NCBI GenBank assembly: GCA_944358445.1
Contig: CALVRC010000004.1
Span: 1-64,000 of the forward strand
Origin: an uncultured Bacilli bacterium
GTDB lineage: Bacteria; Bacillota_I; Bacilli_A; RF39; UBA660
Reading direction: 5' to 3'
DNA: 64,000 nucleotides
Shown: one piece after another, positions 7,298 through 16,297 of the stretch
Position numbering within the stretch: position 1 is the first letter of the stretch
Layout: the number at the start of each line of letters is the position of its first letter
Notes under the pieces: generated by a model
What the model was told of the DNA's origin: nothing
What the model saw: only the letters and a program-made list of their open reading frames with translations
Database searches by the model: none
Program-made: the position numbers and the translations under genes

Positions 7298-9232
7298 ATG
7301 AATAAAAAGAAAGTTATTTTGTTAATAGTTGCTGCTTTAGTTATAATTTTAGCTATTTTATTTAGAGTGGTTAGTTTAGCTAGTACTAGTAAAAATGAGG
7401 TGGAATATGTTTTTAGTTTAATAGAAAAGCAAGAGGATGTGGAAGAAGGTTTTGAAAGTGAAGGTTATACTTTTGAAAAACCTAATGTTATTTTAAATCC
7501 ATATGGAAATTCACCACTTACAGCTTTGATTATTTTTGAAACGGAAAAAGAAGAAAAGGTGAGTATTACTATAAAAGGAAAGGATGAGTTATCAACTTAT
7601 AAGCATACTTTTGATGAAGGAAGAAGGCATTATTTACCTGTTTATGGATTATATGCTGATGCGGAAAATGAGGTTGTTATCAGTATTGGTGATGAGAAAA
7701 ATACTTTAAAAATTAAAACTGATAAACTTCCTGATGATTTTATTTTACCAACTAAAGTTACTAAGAATAAAAGTAAACTTAATAATGATTTATATTTTTT
7801 TACACCATCATCTAAGGGATATACATGTGCTTATGATGTGAATGGTGATGTAAGATGGTATTTAAATGAAAGTGCGATTTGGGAAGTTAATAGACTTAAA
7901 AATGGTCATTTACTTTTAAGTACTGAGAGGTTAGTTAATACTCCTTATTATTCAACTGGTTTATATGAGATGGATATGCTTGGTAAGGTTTATACGGAAT
8001 ATAGTTTGCCAGGTGGTTATCATCATGATTATTTTGAAATGGAAAATGGTAATATACTTGTTGCATCTGATGATTTTGATAATGATTATGGAACTGTTGA
8101 AGATTATGTAGTAGAACTTGATAGAGAAACTGGAAATATTGTTAAAAGTTTTGATTTAAAAGATATTTTAAACATGGAAGATGGTAAGAGTGAAAATTGG
8201 ATAGAATATGATTGGTTTCATAATAATTCCGTTTGGTATGATGAGAAAACTAATTCTATTACTTTATCTGGACGTCATCAAGATATAGTTATTAATATAG
8301 ATTATGATAGTGGAGAGCTTAATTGGATTTTAGGTGATAATACTAATTTTAGCGAGGAATATCAAAAATATTTCTTTAAACTTAAAAAAGGTGAGTGGCA
8401 ATGGTCTCAGCACGCGGCTATGATTTTACCTAATGGTAATGTCTTTGTATTTGATAATGGTAATAATAAGTCTAAAAATAAGGATGAATATGTTAATGCG
8501 AAGAATAGTTATTCAAGAGGGGTTATTTATAAAATAGATACTGAAAATATGACAGCCGAAGAGGTATGGGAATATGGAAAAGAACGTGGTAGTGAGTTTT
8601 ATTCTCCTTATATTTCTGATGTAGACTATATTGATGATAATCATTATATTGTACATTCCGGTGGTATTTCTTATAAGGATGGAGTTATTCAAAATCAGCC
8701 TGCTGGACTTGCTAATTCTGATAAGTTAGTTAACGATACAGTAGAAATATTAGATGACGAAGTTATATTTGAGATGGTTTTACCTACAAATAATTATAGA
8801 GTAGAAAAAATGAGTTTATATGATGGGAATTTTAGTTTAGGTAAAGCTAAAGAACTTGGTGGTTTTGGAATTACAGAAAAAGCGGAAGAAAAGTTTGTTT
8901 TCATGATAGATGGTAAAGAGATTGATGATGAATATAAGAGTCACGATATTAAAATTACAAAAGAAAAAGATAGGCTGGTTGTTACTGGGACATTTAAAAA
9001 AGGTACACCAGTTAATGTTATTTTGTATAAAGATATGATGGAAAATGTTTATTCGATGAGAGTAAGTAAAACGCCTTATACAGCTTTATGTGTTGATTTA
9101 GGAAATAATAGTGATGATGAGAATATAACGGTAACTAAATACATTAATAAGGATGGTTTAATAGGTACATATAGTATTTTTATTGAAATAGATGGTGTTT
9201 TATATAAAACTGATGAATATGTTAGATTTTAA
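7298..9232 (+). CDS. Arylsulfotransferase (AssT)-family membrane-anchored protein
   Basis: 644 aa: N-terminal membrane anchor (residues 4-27), an Ig-like N-terminal domain (PNVILNPYGNSPLTALIIF, the AssT N-domain pattern), then a six-bladed propeller with repeated D-R-E-T-G-type turns. Conserved histidines occur at about 242 (GGYHHDYF), 308 (WFHNN), 327 (GRHQD) and 372 (WSQHAAM), matching the positions used by PAPS-independent arylsulfotransferases, which move sulfate between phenolic compounds outside the membrane. A textbook GGAGG precedes the ATG. The family call is firm; the true substrate is not known, and no DsbA/DsbL partner is adjacent. Confidence 0.85.
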   Translation: MNKKKVILLIVAALVIILAILFRVVSLASTSKNEVEYVFSLIEKQEDVEEGFESEGYTFEKPNVILNPYGNSPLTALIIFETEKEEKVSITIKGKDELSTYKHTFDEGRRHYLPVYGLYADAENEVVISIGDEKNTLKIKTDKLPDDFILPTKVTKNKSKLNNDLYFFTPSSKGYTCAYDVNGDVRWYLNESAIWEVNRLKNGHLLLSTERLVNTPYYSTGLYEMDMLGKVYTEYSLPGGYHHDYFEMENGNILVASDDFDNDYGTVEDYVVELDRETGNIVKSFDLKDILNMEDGKSENWIEYDWFHNNSVWYDEKTNSITLSGRHQDIVINIDYDSGELNWILGDNTNFSEEYQKYFFKLKKGEWQWSQHAAMILPNGNVFVFDNGNNKSKNKDEYVNAKNSYSRGVIYKIDTENMTAEEVWEYGKERGSEFYSPYISDVDYIDDNHYIVHSGGISYKDGVIQNQPAGLANSDKLVNDTVEILDDEVIFEMVLPTNNYRVEKMSLYDGNFSLGKAKELGGFGITEKAEEKFVFMIDGKEIDDEYKSHDIKITKEKDRLVVTGTFKKGTPVNVILYKDMMENVYSMRVSKTPYTALCVDLGNNSDDENITVTKYINKDGLIGTYSIFIEIDGVLYKTDEYVRF

Positions 9233-9240
9233 AGAGGTTA

Positions 9241-9278
9241 TATGTCAATTTGTCATAATGGATTATTTGATGTATAAT
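9241..9278 (+). promoter_or_regulatory. Promoter and palindromic operator of the lipid kinase gene
   Basis: TTGTCA (9250-9255), 17-bp spacer, TATAAT (9273-9278). A near-perfect 17-bp palindrome of the form TATGnCAAnTTGnCATA (9241-9257) overlaps the -35 hexamer, which suggests a repressor or activator site. Confidence 0.6.
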
Positions 9279-9301
9279 CTTTTTCTATGAGGTGATTTTT
9301 T

Positions 9302-10255
9302 GTGAAAGCGACTATAGTATATAATCCAAATGCGACTGGTATGAGTAATGAGGCTTTAAGAAGTATGGTTATGACTTTAGAAAAACAAGATGTGTGTGTT
9401 AGTGAACAGATGAGTAGATATCCTGGGCAAGCTATTGATTTGATTAAAAAATCTAATGAAGATAGTGATTTAATAATAACTATGGGTGGTGATGGTACTT
9501 TAGGTGAAGCGTTTAGAGCATTAGGAGAAGTAGATCAAAATGCTTTATTAGCGCATATTGCGACAGGTACTGCTAATGATACGGCTAGTAATTTAGGCTT
9601 ATTTCAAGGTTCTATTTATTCTTCTATTAAACTTTATGATAATTTGAATAATCTTATGGTTGTTCCTGTCGATATGATTACTGCAAATGGGGTTCCATTC
9701 TCTTATGTTTCGTGCTGTGGAACTTTTACTAATTTAACTTATGAAACACCTAAAAGTTTGAAGAAAACTTTTGGAAAAATGGGATATTATATGTTTTCTT
9801 CTGTTATGGGACTTTCATGTTTACCAGATGTTATTCATAAACCACTTAAAATTAGTTATGAAAAAGATGGAGTGAGAAATATTACTTCAGCTATGACTAT
9901 GCTTGTTTCTAATACTAAGACTTTTGCTGGATTTAAATTATTTCCTAGTGCTGATATTAGTGATGGAATATTTGAGGTTACTATTTTAAAAGGATTACCT
10001 GGGAAACATACGCTTAAGGCACTATCAGAGTTACTATATAAAGATGGTGAAAATTTTGATATTTATAAATATAGTAAATATATAGATACTTTTGAAACTG
10101 ATAATTTTAAAGTTGTTTTTGAAGATGGTGAACCTAGACTTGGTTTTAATCATGATGGTGATCATGCTTTTGTTTCTTTGGATGAAAATAATGCTATAGA
10201 ATATAAAGTTTCAAAAAAAATTAAGATGTTATTACCACAAAGAGCTATTAAGTAG
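9302..10255 (+). CDS. Diacylglycerol kinase / YegS-type lipid kinase
   Basis: A 317-aa soluble lipid kinase of the DagK catalytic family. The nucleotide-binding motif GGDGTLGEAF lies at about residue 61, followed by HIATGTANDTA (the P-G-T-x-N-D element with Ala for Pro), a second-domain beta sandwich and a late DGE-type motif (FEDGEPRLGFNHDGD). The family phosphorylates diacylglycerol or related lipids during envelope lipid recycling. It starts at GTG with AGGTGAT 6 bases upstream. It has its own promoter and ends in a terminator. Confidence 0.9.
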   Translation: MKATIVYNPNATGMSNEALRSMVMTLEKQDVCVSEQMSRYPGQAIDLIKKSNEDSDLIITMGGDGTLGEAFRALGEVDQNALLAHIATGTANDTASNLGLFQGSIYSSIKLYDNLNNLMVVPVDMITANGVPFSYVSCCGTFTNLTYETPKSLKKTFGKMGYYMFSSVMGLSCLPDVIHKPLKISYEKDGVRNITSAMTMLVSNTKTFAGFKLFPSADISDGIFEVTILKGLPGKHTLKALSELLYKDGENFDIYKYSKYIDTFETDNFKVVFEDGEPRLGFNHDGDHAFVSLDENNAIEYKVSKKIKMLLPQRAIK

Positions 10256-10270
10256 TTTTTGTGGTTTTTT
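10234..10270 (+). terminator. Terminator of the lipid kinase gene
   Basis: A long stem (ACCACAAA with TTTGTGGT, extended inwards by AGCTA/TAGTT) overlaps the stop codon and is followed by seven Ts. Confidence 0.8.
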
Positions 10271-10322
10271 TGTGGTTTCGTTTTTTATGTTTTCTCATAT
10301 ATAAATTTAGGAGGTATGATAA

Positions 10323-11318
10323 ATGGAATATAGAGGAATAGACGTATCTAAATATCAAGGTGATATTAATTTTAAAAAGGTTAAGGATTCTGGTGTAGAA
10401 TTTGCTATAGTGCGTATAGGGTATGGTCAGTATGAAAGCCAAAAAGATGAAAAATTTGAAAGGAATTATGAAGGGTTTAAAGAAGTTAACATTCCAATTG
10501 GTGTTTATTTATATTCTTATGCGACAAGCGTGGTCGATGCAAGGAAGGAAGCAGAAGTGGTTTTAAAATGGCTTAATGGCCGAGAACTTAATTTGCCTGT
10601 TTATTATGATATAGAAGATAAGAGTCAAGTTAATTTAGGTAAAAAAGTACTTACTAGTATGTGTGAGACATTTTGTGATACTATAGAAAAGGCTGGATAC
10701 TGGGCTGGAATTTATGCAAATAAATATTTTTTTACAACCTATTTAGATTATGAAAAATTACAGGAAAAATATACAATTTGGGTCGCACAATATAATGATA
10801 CTAATACTTATAGAGGTAAATATGATATGTGGCAATATACTTCATCTGGTAAGGTGAATGGTATAAGTGGTAATGTTGATATGAATATACTTTATAGGGA
10901 TATTTTTGATAATCGTGGTGATGTAGATGATGATAGAGGAGAATTACCTAATCTAAGTAATTATAATGGAACTTCAATTGTTGATGGGTTGAAATCGGTA
11001 GGTTATGATAGTTCTTTTGATAGCCGTAAAGAGTTATATGAAAAAGCTGGATTTAATGATATATATAAAGGTACAGCTAAGCAAAATGAAGATTTATTAA
11101 AGGTTTTAAAGGGTGAGAATTTAAGTGCAGGTTATTACGAAACAGATTATAAAGGTTTATCTTTTGTTGATGGTTTAAAGTCTATTGGTGTTGATTCTAG
11201 CTTTGCTAATAGGAAGAGAATAGCTGCAGCTAATGGAATAAGTAATTATAAAGGTACGGCTTTACAAAATATTAAACTTTTAAGTATGTTAAAAAAAGGA
11301 ACACTTAAGAAAAACTAG
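10323..11318 (+). CDS. GH25 lysozyme with two Cpl-7 wall-binding repeats
   Basis: 331 aa. Residues 1-195 are a glycoside hydrolase family 25 muramidase: YRGIDVSKYQGDINFKKV at the start with the catalytic Asp, YYDIED with the acid/base pair, and WQYTSSGKVNGISGNVDMN near its end. Two C-terminal CW_7 repeats follow (SIVDGLKSVGYDSSF... and SFVDGLKSIGVDSSF...), each about 45 aa, as in the pneumococcal phage lysin Cpl-7. No signal peptide or holin is present, so export is unexplained; phage ancestry or lytic release are both possible. TAGGAGGTATGATAA before the ATG is a strong ribosome site. Confidence 0.95.
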   Translation: MEYRGIDVSKYQGDINFKKVKDSGVEFAIVRIGYGQYESQKDEKFERNYEGFKEVNIPIGVYLYSYATSVVDARKEAEVVLKWLNGRELNLPVYYDIEDKSQVNLGKKVLTSMCETFCDTIEKAGYWAGIYANKYFFTTYLDYEKLQEKYTIWVAQYNDTNTYRGKYDMWQYTSSGKVNGISGNVDMNILYRDIFDNRGDVDDDRGELPNLSNYNGTSIVDGLKSVGYDSSFDSRKELYEKAGFNDIYKGTAKQNEDLLKVLKGENLSAGYYETDYKGLSFVDGLKSIGVDSSFANRKRIAAANGISNYKGTALQNIKLLSMLKKGTLKKN

Positions 11319-11337
11319 AATAATAATCTAGTTTTTT
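11311..11337 (+). terminator. Terminator of the GH25 lysozyme gene
   Basis: A perfect 9-bp stem (11311-11319 with 11327-11335) runs into a T-tract. Confidence 0.85.
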
Positions 11338-11347
11338 AATTTTGCTG

Positions 11348-11356
11348 TGATATAAT
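11348..11356 (+). promoter_or_regulatory. Extended -10 promoter for the C39-like peptidase
   Basis: TGA-TATAAT is a perfect extended -10. No clear -35 is seen because the preceding terminator occupies that place. Confidence 0.65.
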
Positions 11357-11374
11357 AGTGTTGGAGTGAGATGG

Positions 11375-12850
11375 ATGTCTAGTGGTAAGAGGAAAAAAAG
11401 GGTAAATAAAAAACGAAAAAAAATATTAAAGAAAAAAACATTAGAACTTAAGAATAATTGTGTTAAGGATGCAAAAAAAGATATTGAAAAAGTTGCTTTA
11501 GAATATGAAAAGAAAAAAAGAAATAGATTGGTTAAAAAAATTATTTTAATTATTTTAATTATCATTTTGATTTGTATTGTTGTTTTTTTTGGATATAAGT
11601 TTTATAAAAGGAATGAGATTGCTAAGAAAATCAATGATAATATAGTGATTGAATATGGTGAAAAGCTTATTTTTGAATATATTTTAAAAGATAATTTTAA
11701 AAAGGTTAAGGTTGAGCCTAGTTTGAGTAAGGTTAAGTCTGTAGGGGTGCATGAACTTATATTTACTATTGATGGTGAAATCTTTAAAGTTAAAGTAAAG
11801 GTTCAAGATACAACACCACCTGATTTAGAGGTTAGAGATATTCAGAAATATTTGGATGAAGATTTGCCTAATGTTGATGAATTTGTTGAGAATGTTCAAG
11901 ATTTATCAAAAGTTGATTTAAAAATGAGTGAAATTAAGAAAGAAGTAGGAGAACATGATGTTGAAATAACAGCTACTGATAAGTATAATAATAAAACTAC
12001 TAAAAAAGCTAAATTAACTATTTTAGAATATAAAGGATCAGTTAAATTTACAGGCCTTACTACTTTAAGTGTTGAAGCTGGTAGTAAACCTGATTTAAAA
12101 AAGAATGTTTTGGCTAAGGACGGTAGGTTTGGTGAATTAGAATTTACGGTAGATGATTCTAAAGTAAATTATAATGTTCCAGGAACTTATAAAATATATT
12201 ATAAGGTAATAGATAGACTTGGTAATGAAACAATTATGGAAAGAATAATAAAAATTAAGTCAAAGACATATATGATTAAAAATTTTCCAACATATTCGCA
12301 GTTTCCAAATTATCCTAATGGATGTGAGACTGTGGCTTTATATTTAATGCTTAAGTATTATGGAGTTAATGTTAGTGTAGAAACTTTAGTTAATAATTTA
12401 GCTAAGGGTGATGCCGTTCATTGGGAAAATGATATAAGATATGGTGGTAATCCTGAAATTGAATTTGTTGGTGATCCTAGAGATAAACATGGATATGGTG
12501 TTTATCAAAAACCAATTATTAATTTGGCTAGCAAATATAAAACTGGGATGGTGGATTATACTGGACATTCACTTAACCAGGTTTTAAATATAGTTAAAGG
12601 TGGAACACCAGTTCAGGTATGGGTTTCAATTAATCTTAAAAATACTTCGGTGTGTGCTGATTGGATACATAAGGCTTCTGGTAAAAAAATTAATTGGATT
12701 TGTAATTTACATAGCGTAGTTATTGTTGGTTTTAATGATAATTATGTCTATGTTTCAGATCCTTATGTAGGCAGTATAAAAAAATACAATAGAAATCAAT
12801 TTCAAAAAATGTATAATTTATTTGGTAAAAGAGCAATTTATTTTAAGTGA
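11375..12850 (+). CDS. Membrane-anchored C39-like cysteine peptidase with Ig-like domains
   Basis: 491 aa. A very Lys-rich cytoplasmic N-terminus is followed by one membrane segment (residues 55-74) and extracellular beta domains of the bacterial Ig-like/DUF5011 type (PSLSKVKSVGVHELIFTIDG, DTTPPDLEVRD). The C-terminal third is a papain-like C39_2 domain: catalytic Cys in NYPNGCETVALYLMLKYYG, His in LHSVVIVGFND and Asp in VYVSDPY. Such enzymes usually cut surface or wall proteins. The ATG at 11375 is preferred over GTG 11366, because GGAG would overlap the latter. A second, unrelated C39-like gene is at 54936. Confidence 0.85.
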   Translation: MSSGKRKKRVNKKRKKILKKKTLELKNNCVKDAKKDIEKVALEYEKKKRNRLVKKIILIILIIILICIVVFFGYKFYKRNEIAKKINDNIVIEYGEKLIFEYILKDNFKKVKVEPSLSKVKSVGVHELIFTIDGEIFKVKVKVQDTTPPDLEVRDIQKYLDEDLPNVDEFVENVQDLSKVDLKMSEIKKEVGEHDVEITATDKYNNKTTKKAKLTILEYKGSVKFTGLTTLSVEAGSKPDLKKNVLAKDGRFGELEFTVDDSKVNYNVPGTYKIYYKVIDRLGNETIMERIIKIKSKTYMIKNFPTYSQFPNYPNGCETVALYLMLKYYGVNVSVETLVNNLAKGDAVHWENDIRYGGNPEIEFVGDPRDKHGYGVYQKPIINLASKYKTGMVDYTGHSLNQVLNIVKGGTPVQVWVSINLKNTSVCADWIHKASGKKINWICNLHSVVIVGFNDNYVYVSDPYVGSIKKYNRNQFQKMYNLFGKRAIYFK

Positions 12851-12884
12851 CATTAATAAATTACTTTTCTTTATGGTAAAAAAA

Positions 12885-12893
12885 TGATAAAAT
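12885..12893 (+). promoter_or_regulatory. Extended -10 promoter for the prepilin-like gene
   Basis: TGA-TAAAAT, 21 bases before the ATG at 12915, with no good -35. Confidence 0.5.
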
Positions 12894-12914
12894 TATATAC
12901 GATAGGTGATGATA

Positions 12915-14453
12915 ATGAAAAAGGGATTTACATTAGCTGAAATATTAGGAGTAATAGTAATAATAGGTTTATTATTAATTTTAATAGTACCTCCAATTAT
13001 AAATAGAATATCAAGTAGTGGGGATGAGGCAAAAGATGCGGAGAATGAATTTATATATAATGCCGCAGATGTTTATATAAATGAACATCCTGATAAATAT
13101 CCACCAGGAAAAAGTGGAAAATATTGTATATTAATACAAGATTTAATTGATGATGGTTTACTTGTAGAACCTGTTAATAATGTTGTAACAGGAGAGAATT
13201 TATCAGATAAATCAGTATTAGTAACAATATATAGTACAGGAACAAAGGAGTATGAAATAAAAGAAGGGGCAGAATGTAAAGATATATCAGCTTTACCAAT
13301 GATAGATTTTATAATAGAACCTACAGGAAGTAGTTGGGTTAAACAAAGAAAGGTAACAATTATTTATCCTACTATTGAAGGAGAATATCAAGCAAGATAT
13401 AGAAGAGAAGATGAAAATAGTAATAACTGGATAAATGATAATGCTTATAATAATGGGGGAAGACATACTAATATAATATTTAATAAATCAAGTAAATCTA
13501 CAAAAATAGAAGCTCAGTTAAAAGGAAATCAAATAATAAGTGGAAGAGTAAATGTAGTAAATGTTGATAGTGATATACCGAGAGTAAAGAGTATAACATA
13601 CTCAAAAGTAAGTGGTAATCAAATAACATTTAGAGTAGTAGGATATGATAAGACAAGTGGAGTAAATGGAATATATGTAAGTACGAGTAGAAGTACTCCA
13701 AATGAGAATGCATCAGGATGGGATTATTCGATGACAAGTGAAGGAGGAGTAGATACTGCACCGATGAATATAACAAAAGGTATCGGAAAGTATTACATAT
13801 ATGTAAAGGATAAAGCAGGAAATATATCAAATATAAATGATGGAGGAACAGTAGTGATATCAAATGCGACATATCATCCAGAAAGATGGTATTGTCCTAG
13901 TGGATATACTTCATCAGGAAGTGGTTCGTCTATGAGATGTAGCAAAACAACTTATACGAATGCACAGTATCATGCAGCTACTGAAACATGTTCACGTTCA
14001 GGTACGATTAATACTTATGCAATGTGTAATTCAAACAGACAACATTGTGGAATTAAGTCGACTGTATATACAAAAAGAGGAAGTAAATGTTATGGTAATT
14101 GGGTAAAAGTTACTGGTAGAGCTGATTGTGAAGGTGGGGTATTGTTGTGTAATACAGTTTGTCAGTCTAATTCAAATTATGATGAATGTGATAGTTCTAC
14201 TTATCAAGAAAATGGGCCACATGCGTGTATAGGAACTCCAGCGGGTGTTGTTTCTACACAGTATCCTACAGTTATGTGTAGAAATATAAAATCTACAACA
14301 AGAATTCCGGCGTATTATTCATGCTCATCAGGAACATTAGTTGGAACAAGATGTAGGAAAACAACTACAAGAAGTCCTTATCACCAAAGTGCATATTATT
14401 CATGTTCGTCAGGAACATTAGTTGGTGGCAATATGTGTTTTAGAAATAGTTAA
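12915..14453 (+). CDS. Large Cys-rich prepilin-like surface protein
   Basis: 512 aa. It begins MKKGFTLAEILGVIVIIG, a textbook type IV prepilin processing site (cleavage after Gly, methylated Phe+1, Glu+5) followed by the hydrophobic assembly helix. An Ig-like middle domain follows (about residues 220-315, ending KYYIYVKDKAGNIS). The C-terminal 190 residues hold about 16 Cys. They also hold three divergent copies of a Y-x-C-x-S-G...C-x-K-T-T repeat, the last two almost identical (YYSCSSGTLVG). This is far longer than a normal pilin (150-200 aa). ATG 12915 is fixed by AGGTGATG. No PilB, PilC or PilD homologue is in the window. Codon use leans to ATA and GGA more than in its neighbours. Confidence 0.85.
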   Translation: MKKGFTLAEILGVIVIIGLLLILIVPPIINRISSSGDEAKDAENEFIYNAADVYINEHPDKYPPGKSGKYCILIQDLIDDGLLVEPVNNVVTGENLSDKSVLVTIYSTGTKEYEIKEGAECKDISALPMIDFIIEPTGSSWVKQRKVTIIYPTIEGEYQARYRREDENSNNWINDNAYNNGGRHTNIIFNKSSKSTKIEAQLKGNQIISGRVNVVNVDSDIPRVKSITYSKVSGNQITFRVVGYDKTSGVNGIYVSTSRSTPNENASGWDYSMTSEGGVDTAPMNITKGIGKYYIYVKDKAGNISNINDGGTVVISNATYHPERWYCPSGYTSSGSGSSMRCSKTTYTNAQYHAATETCSRSGTINTYAMCNSNRQHCGIKSTVYTKRGSKCYGNWVKVTGRADCEGGVLLCNTVCQSNSNYDECDSSTYQENGPHACIGTPAGVVSTQYPTVMCRNIKSTTRIPAYYSCSSGTLVGTRCRKTTTRSPYHQSAYYSCSSGTLVGGNMCFRNS

Positions 14454-14517
14454 TTAATTTTGTTGAAAAAAACATGATTAATTGTTTATAATTAATATAT
14501 AAAATAGGAGAGTGTTT

Positions 14518-15462
14518 ATGAAGTCAAATAATAAAAAAGAAATAATTATAGTTATTAGTATATTTGTAGTTGTAATGATTATATTTTGTGCTATTGTAGC
14601 ATTTTCATTGAAAAAAAATACTAAAACTGAGGTGGAAATTGGTGGTCAGACCATTGATGTTATTGATAAAGGTGATGGATTATATTCTGATAAATATATA
14701 AATGATAGATATATTTATAGAGGAAGTAATCCAAATAATTATATAACTTTTAATGGAGAGCTTTGGAGAATTGTTTCTGTAGATAAAGATGGTAATATTC
14801 AAATAATGAGAAACGATATTTTAGATGTAAAGGCATTTGATAGTAAAGGCGTTCGTGATGTAAATGGCACTGATGGTGGTAGTTATTGTGAGGATGCTGA
14901 TGATGGGTGTAATGCTTGGTCTATTAATGAAAATATAGTTGGAGAACCTAAAAACTTTGTAAATGGTGATTTTAGTGGTGAAGTAAAAAAAGATAGTGAA
15001 ATGTTTACATATTTAAATGGAGAATATTTAAAGAGTTTAAAAGATTCTGATTATATAATTAATCATAATTGGTCAATAGGTGGTGTAGCTGGTGATGCAA
15101 GTTTAAAATCTCAAACATATACTGAACAGATGATTGAATGGAATGGCAAAGTGGGATTAATTACTGCTAGCGATTATATTAAAGCTACTACTGGTAATAA
15201 TTGTGAATCTTTAGATTCAATGAATTTAAATTATGCTTCTTGTAAAGAAAAAAATTGGATGTTTAAAGAGGGCACTGCATGGTGGACTATTTCACCAATG
15301 GATAATGCTTCTGTTCAATTATGGTATATTGGAGAAGCTGGATTTATAAATAATGATTCTGCTAGTAAAGAATTTGGAGTAAGACCAGTAGTTTATTTAT
15401 CAGATGATATTCTGTTAACTGGTGATGGAACAATTGATTCACCTTATATTTTGAAAAGTTAG
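14518..15462 (+). CDS. Membrane-anchored surface protein next to the prepilin gene
   Basis: 314 aa. A short basic start and one membrane segment (residues 10-32) precede an extracellular domain. That domain contains YITFNGELWRIVSVDKDGNIQIMR near its start and WWTISPMD, then FGVRPVVYLSDDILLTGDGT, near its end. This W-R-I...R-P-V-V-Y-L layout resembles the DUF6273-type domains found in Bacillota surface and pilin-like proteins; the assignment is from memory of the pattern. Four Cys lie in the domain. ATG 14518 follows AGGAGAG. It sits 64 bp after the prepilin-like gene with only a weak gap, so a shared transcript and role are likely. Confidence 0.7.
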   Translation: MKSNNKKEIIIVISIFVVVMIIFCAIVAFSLKKNTKTEVEIGGQTIDVIDKGDGLYSDKYINDRYIYRGSNPNNYITFNGELWRIVSVDKDGNIQIMRNDILDVKAFDSKGVRDVNGTDGGSYCEDADDGCNAWSINENIVGEPKNFVNGDFSGEVKKDSEMFTYLNGEYLKSLKDSDYIINHNWSIGGVAGDASLKSQTYTEQMIEWNGKVGLITASDYIKATTGNNCESLDSMNLNYASCKEKNWMFKEGTAWWTISPMDNASVQLWYIGEAGFINNDSASKEFGVRPVVYLSDDILLTGDGTIDSPYILKS

Positions 15463-15481
15463 AATTTATTCTAGCTTTTTT
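15454..15481 (+). terminator. Terminator after the surface-protein gene
   Basis: AAAAGTTAGAA pairs with TTCTAGCTTTT (one G-U pair) across the stop codon; Ts follow. Confidence 0.8.
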
Positions 15482-15779
15482 ATATATAAGGAAAGTGCAT
15501 TTTTGATTAGTAAACAAATGTTTGCCAGAACTATTTACAAATATAACTATTCGTGATATATTGAGTGCAATAAAAATGGAATGTGATGGTATGAATGTAT
15601 TAAATGGTTATGCATTTAGAATGTATTCAACTAAAGAGAAAAAGAATTAATAAAATTTTTTGTTGCTTTAGATTTATATATAATTATTTTTTAAATGATA
15701 AAATAAAGAATATAAGATAGCAGGAAAAAGCAAAACTGCGAGGTAAGTTAATATTAAAATTTATTTTGGTATTTTGCTC
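15482..15779. other. Gene-free stretch between convergent genes
   Basis: No complete gene is seen in these 298 bases. A 47-codon open frame at 15507-15650 has no start with a ribosome site before its middle and ends YAFRMYSTKEKKN; it may be the tail of a decayed gene, but it matches nothing recognised. The right end holds a possible terminator for tspO on the minus strand. Confidence 0.4.
15729..15778 (-). terminator. Possible tspO terminator
   Basis: On the minus strand AGCAAAA (15778-15772) pairs with TTTTGCT (15735-15729) over a long loop and is followed by TTTT. The long loop makes this tentative. Confidence 0.35.
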
Positions 15780-16208
15780 TTATGTTAATAGATACACGCC
15801 AAACGAAAGATATGATGCAAATAATAACCATATTAAATATGGGATGTTTAATAATTCAGATAATTTATTAACTTTATAAAATTTTTTAATCATGATTATT
15901 ACTAAAATGATTAATAAAATAATCCATAATAACGAGAATAAATACCATTTGAATACAAAAAAGAAAATAGACCATAGACCATTTACTATTAACTGTGTAT
16001 AGTAGATGATTTTATTTTGTTCATTTTGATTATGAAAACTATATCCCATTATGATATATAAAATAGTCCATACAATAGGAAAAATTATTCCTGGTGGGGA
16101 AAGAGTAGGTTTATTTAGATTTTGATAGTTCATAAAAGGATTTATAATAAGTCCAACGATAGTACCCATAATTACGGGAATTAAAATATTTTTTATTAAA
16201 TTTTTCAT
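15780..16208 (-). CDS. tspO: TspO/MBR-family membrane protein
   Basis: 142 aa with five membrane helices, the usual size and layout of the translocator protein family. Signature segments are NKPTLSPPGIIFPIVWTILYIIMG and QLIVNGLWSIFFFVFKWY (W and N residues of the porphyrin/cholesterol pocket). Bacterial TspO binds and degrades porphyrins and takes part in stress responses. It is transcribed away from the 16298 gene and toward the surface-protein gene. No clear Shine-Dalgarno (only AATGATGATAA) or promoter could be read upstream. Confidence 0.92.
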   Translation of the reverse strand: MKNLIKNILIPVIMGTIVGLIINPFMNYQNLNKPTLSPPGIIFPIVWTILYIIMGYSFHNQNEQNKIIYYTQLIVNGLWSIFFFVFKWYLFSLLWIILLIILVIIMIKKFYKVNKLSELLNIPYLIWLLFASYLSFGVYLLT

Positions 16209-16297
16209 TTATCATCATTATTAGTTTATGGTTTAAATAAAAAAAATATACTAATGTATAAAAGTGTGATAGAATAATATTTGGAAAGAGTGATAAT

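Noticed and set aside
15720-15760. Possible riboswitch-like hairpins (GCAG...CTGC followed by GAGGTAAG)
   Set aside because: Pairing is short, no known aptamer core is recognisable, and the stretch lies at the 3' side of tspO, where a terminator is the simpler reading.
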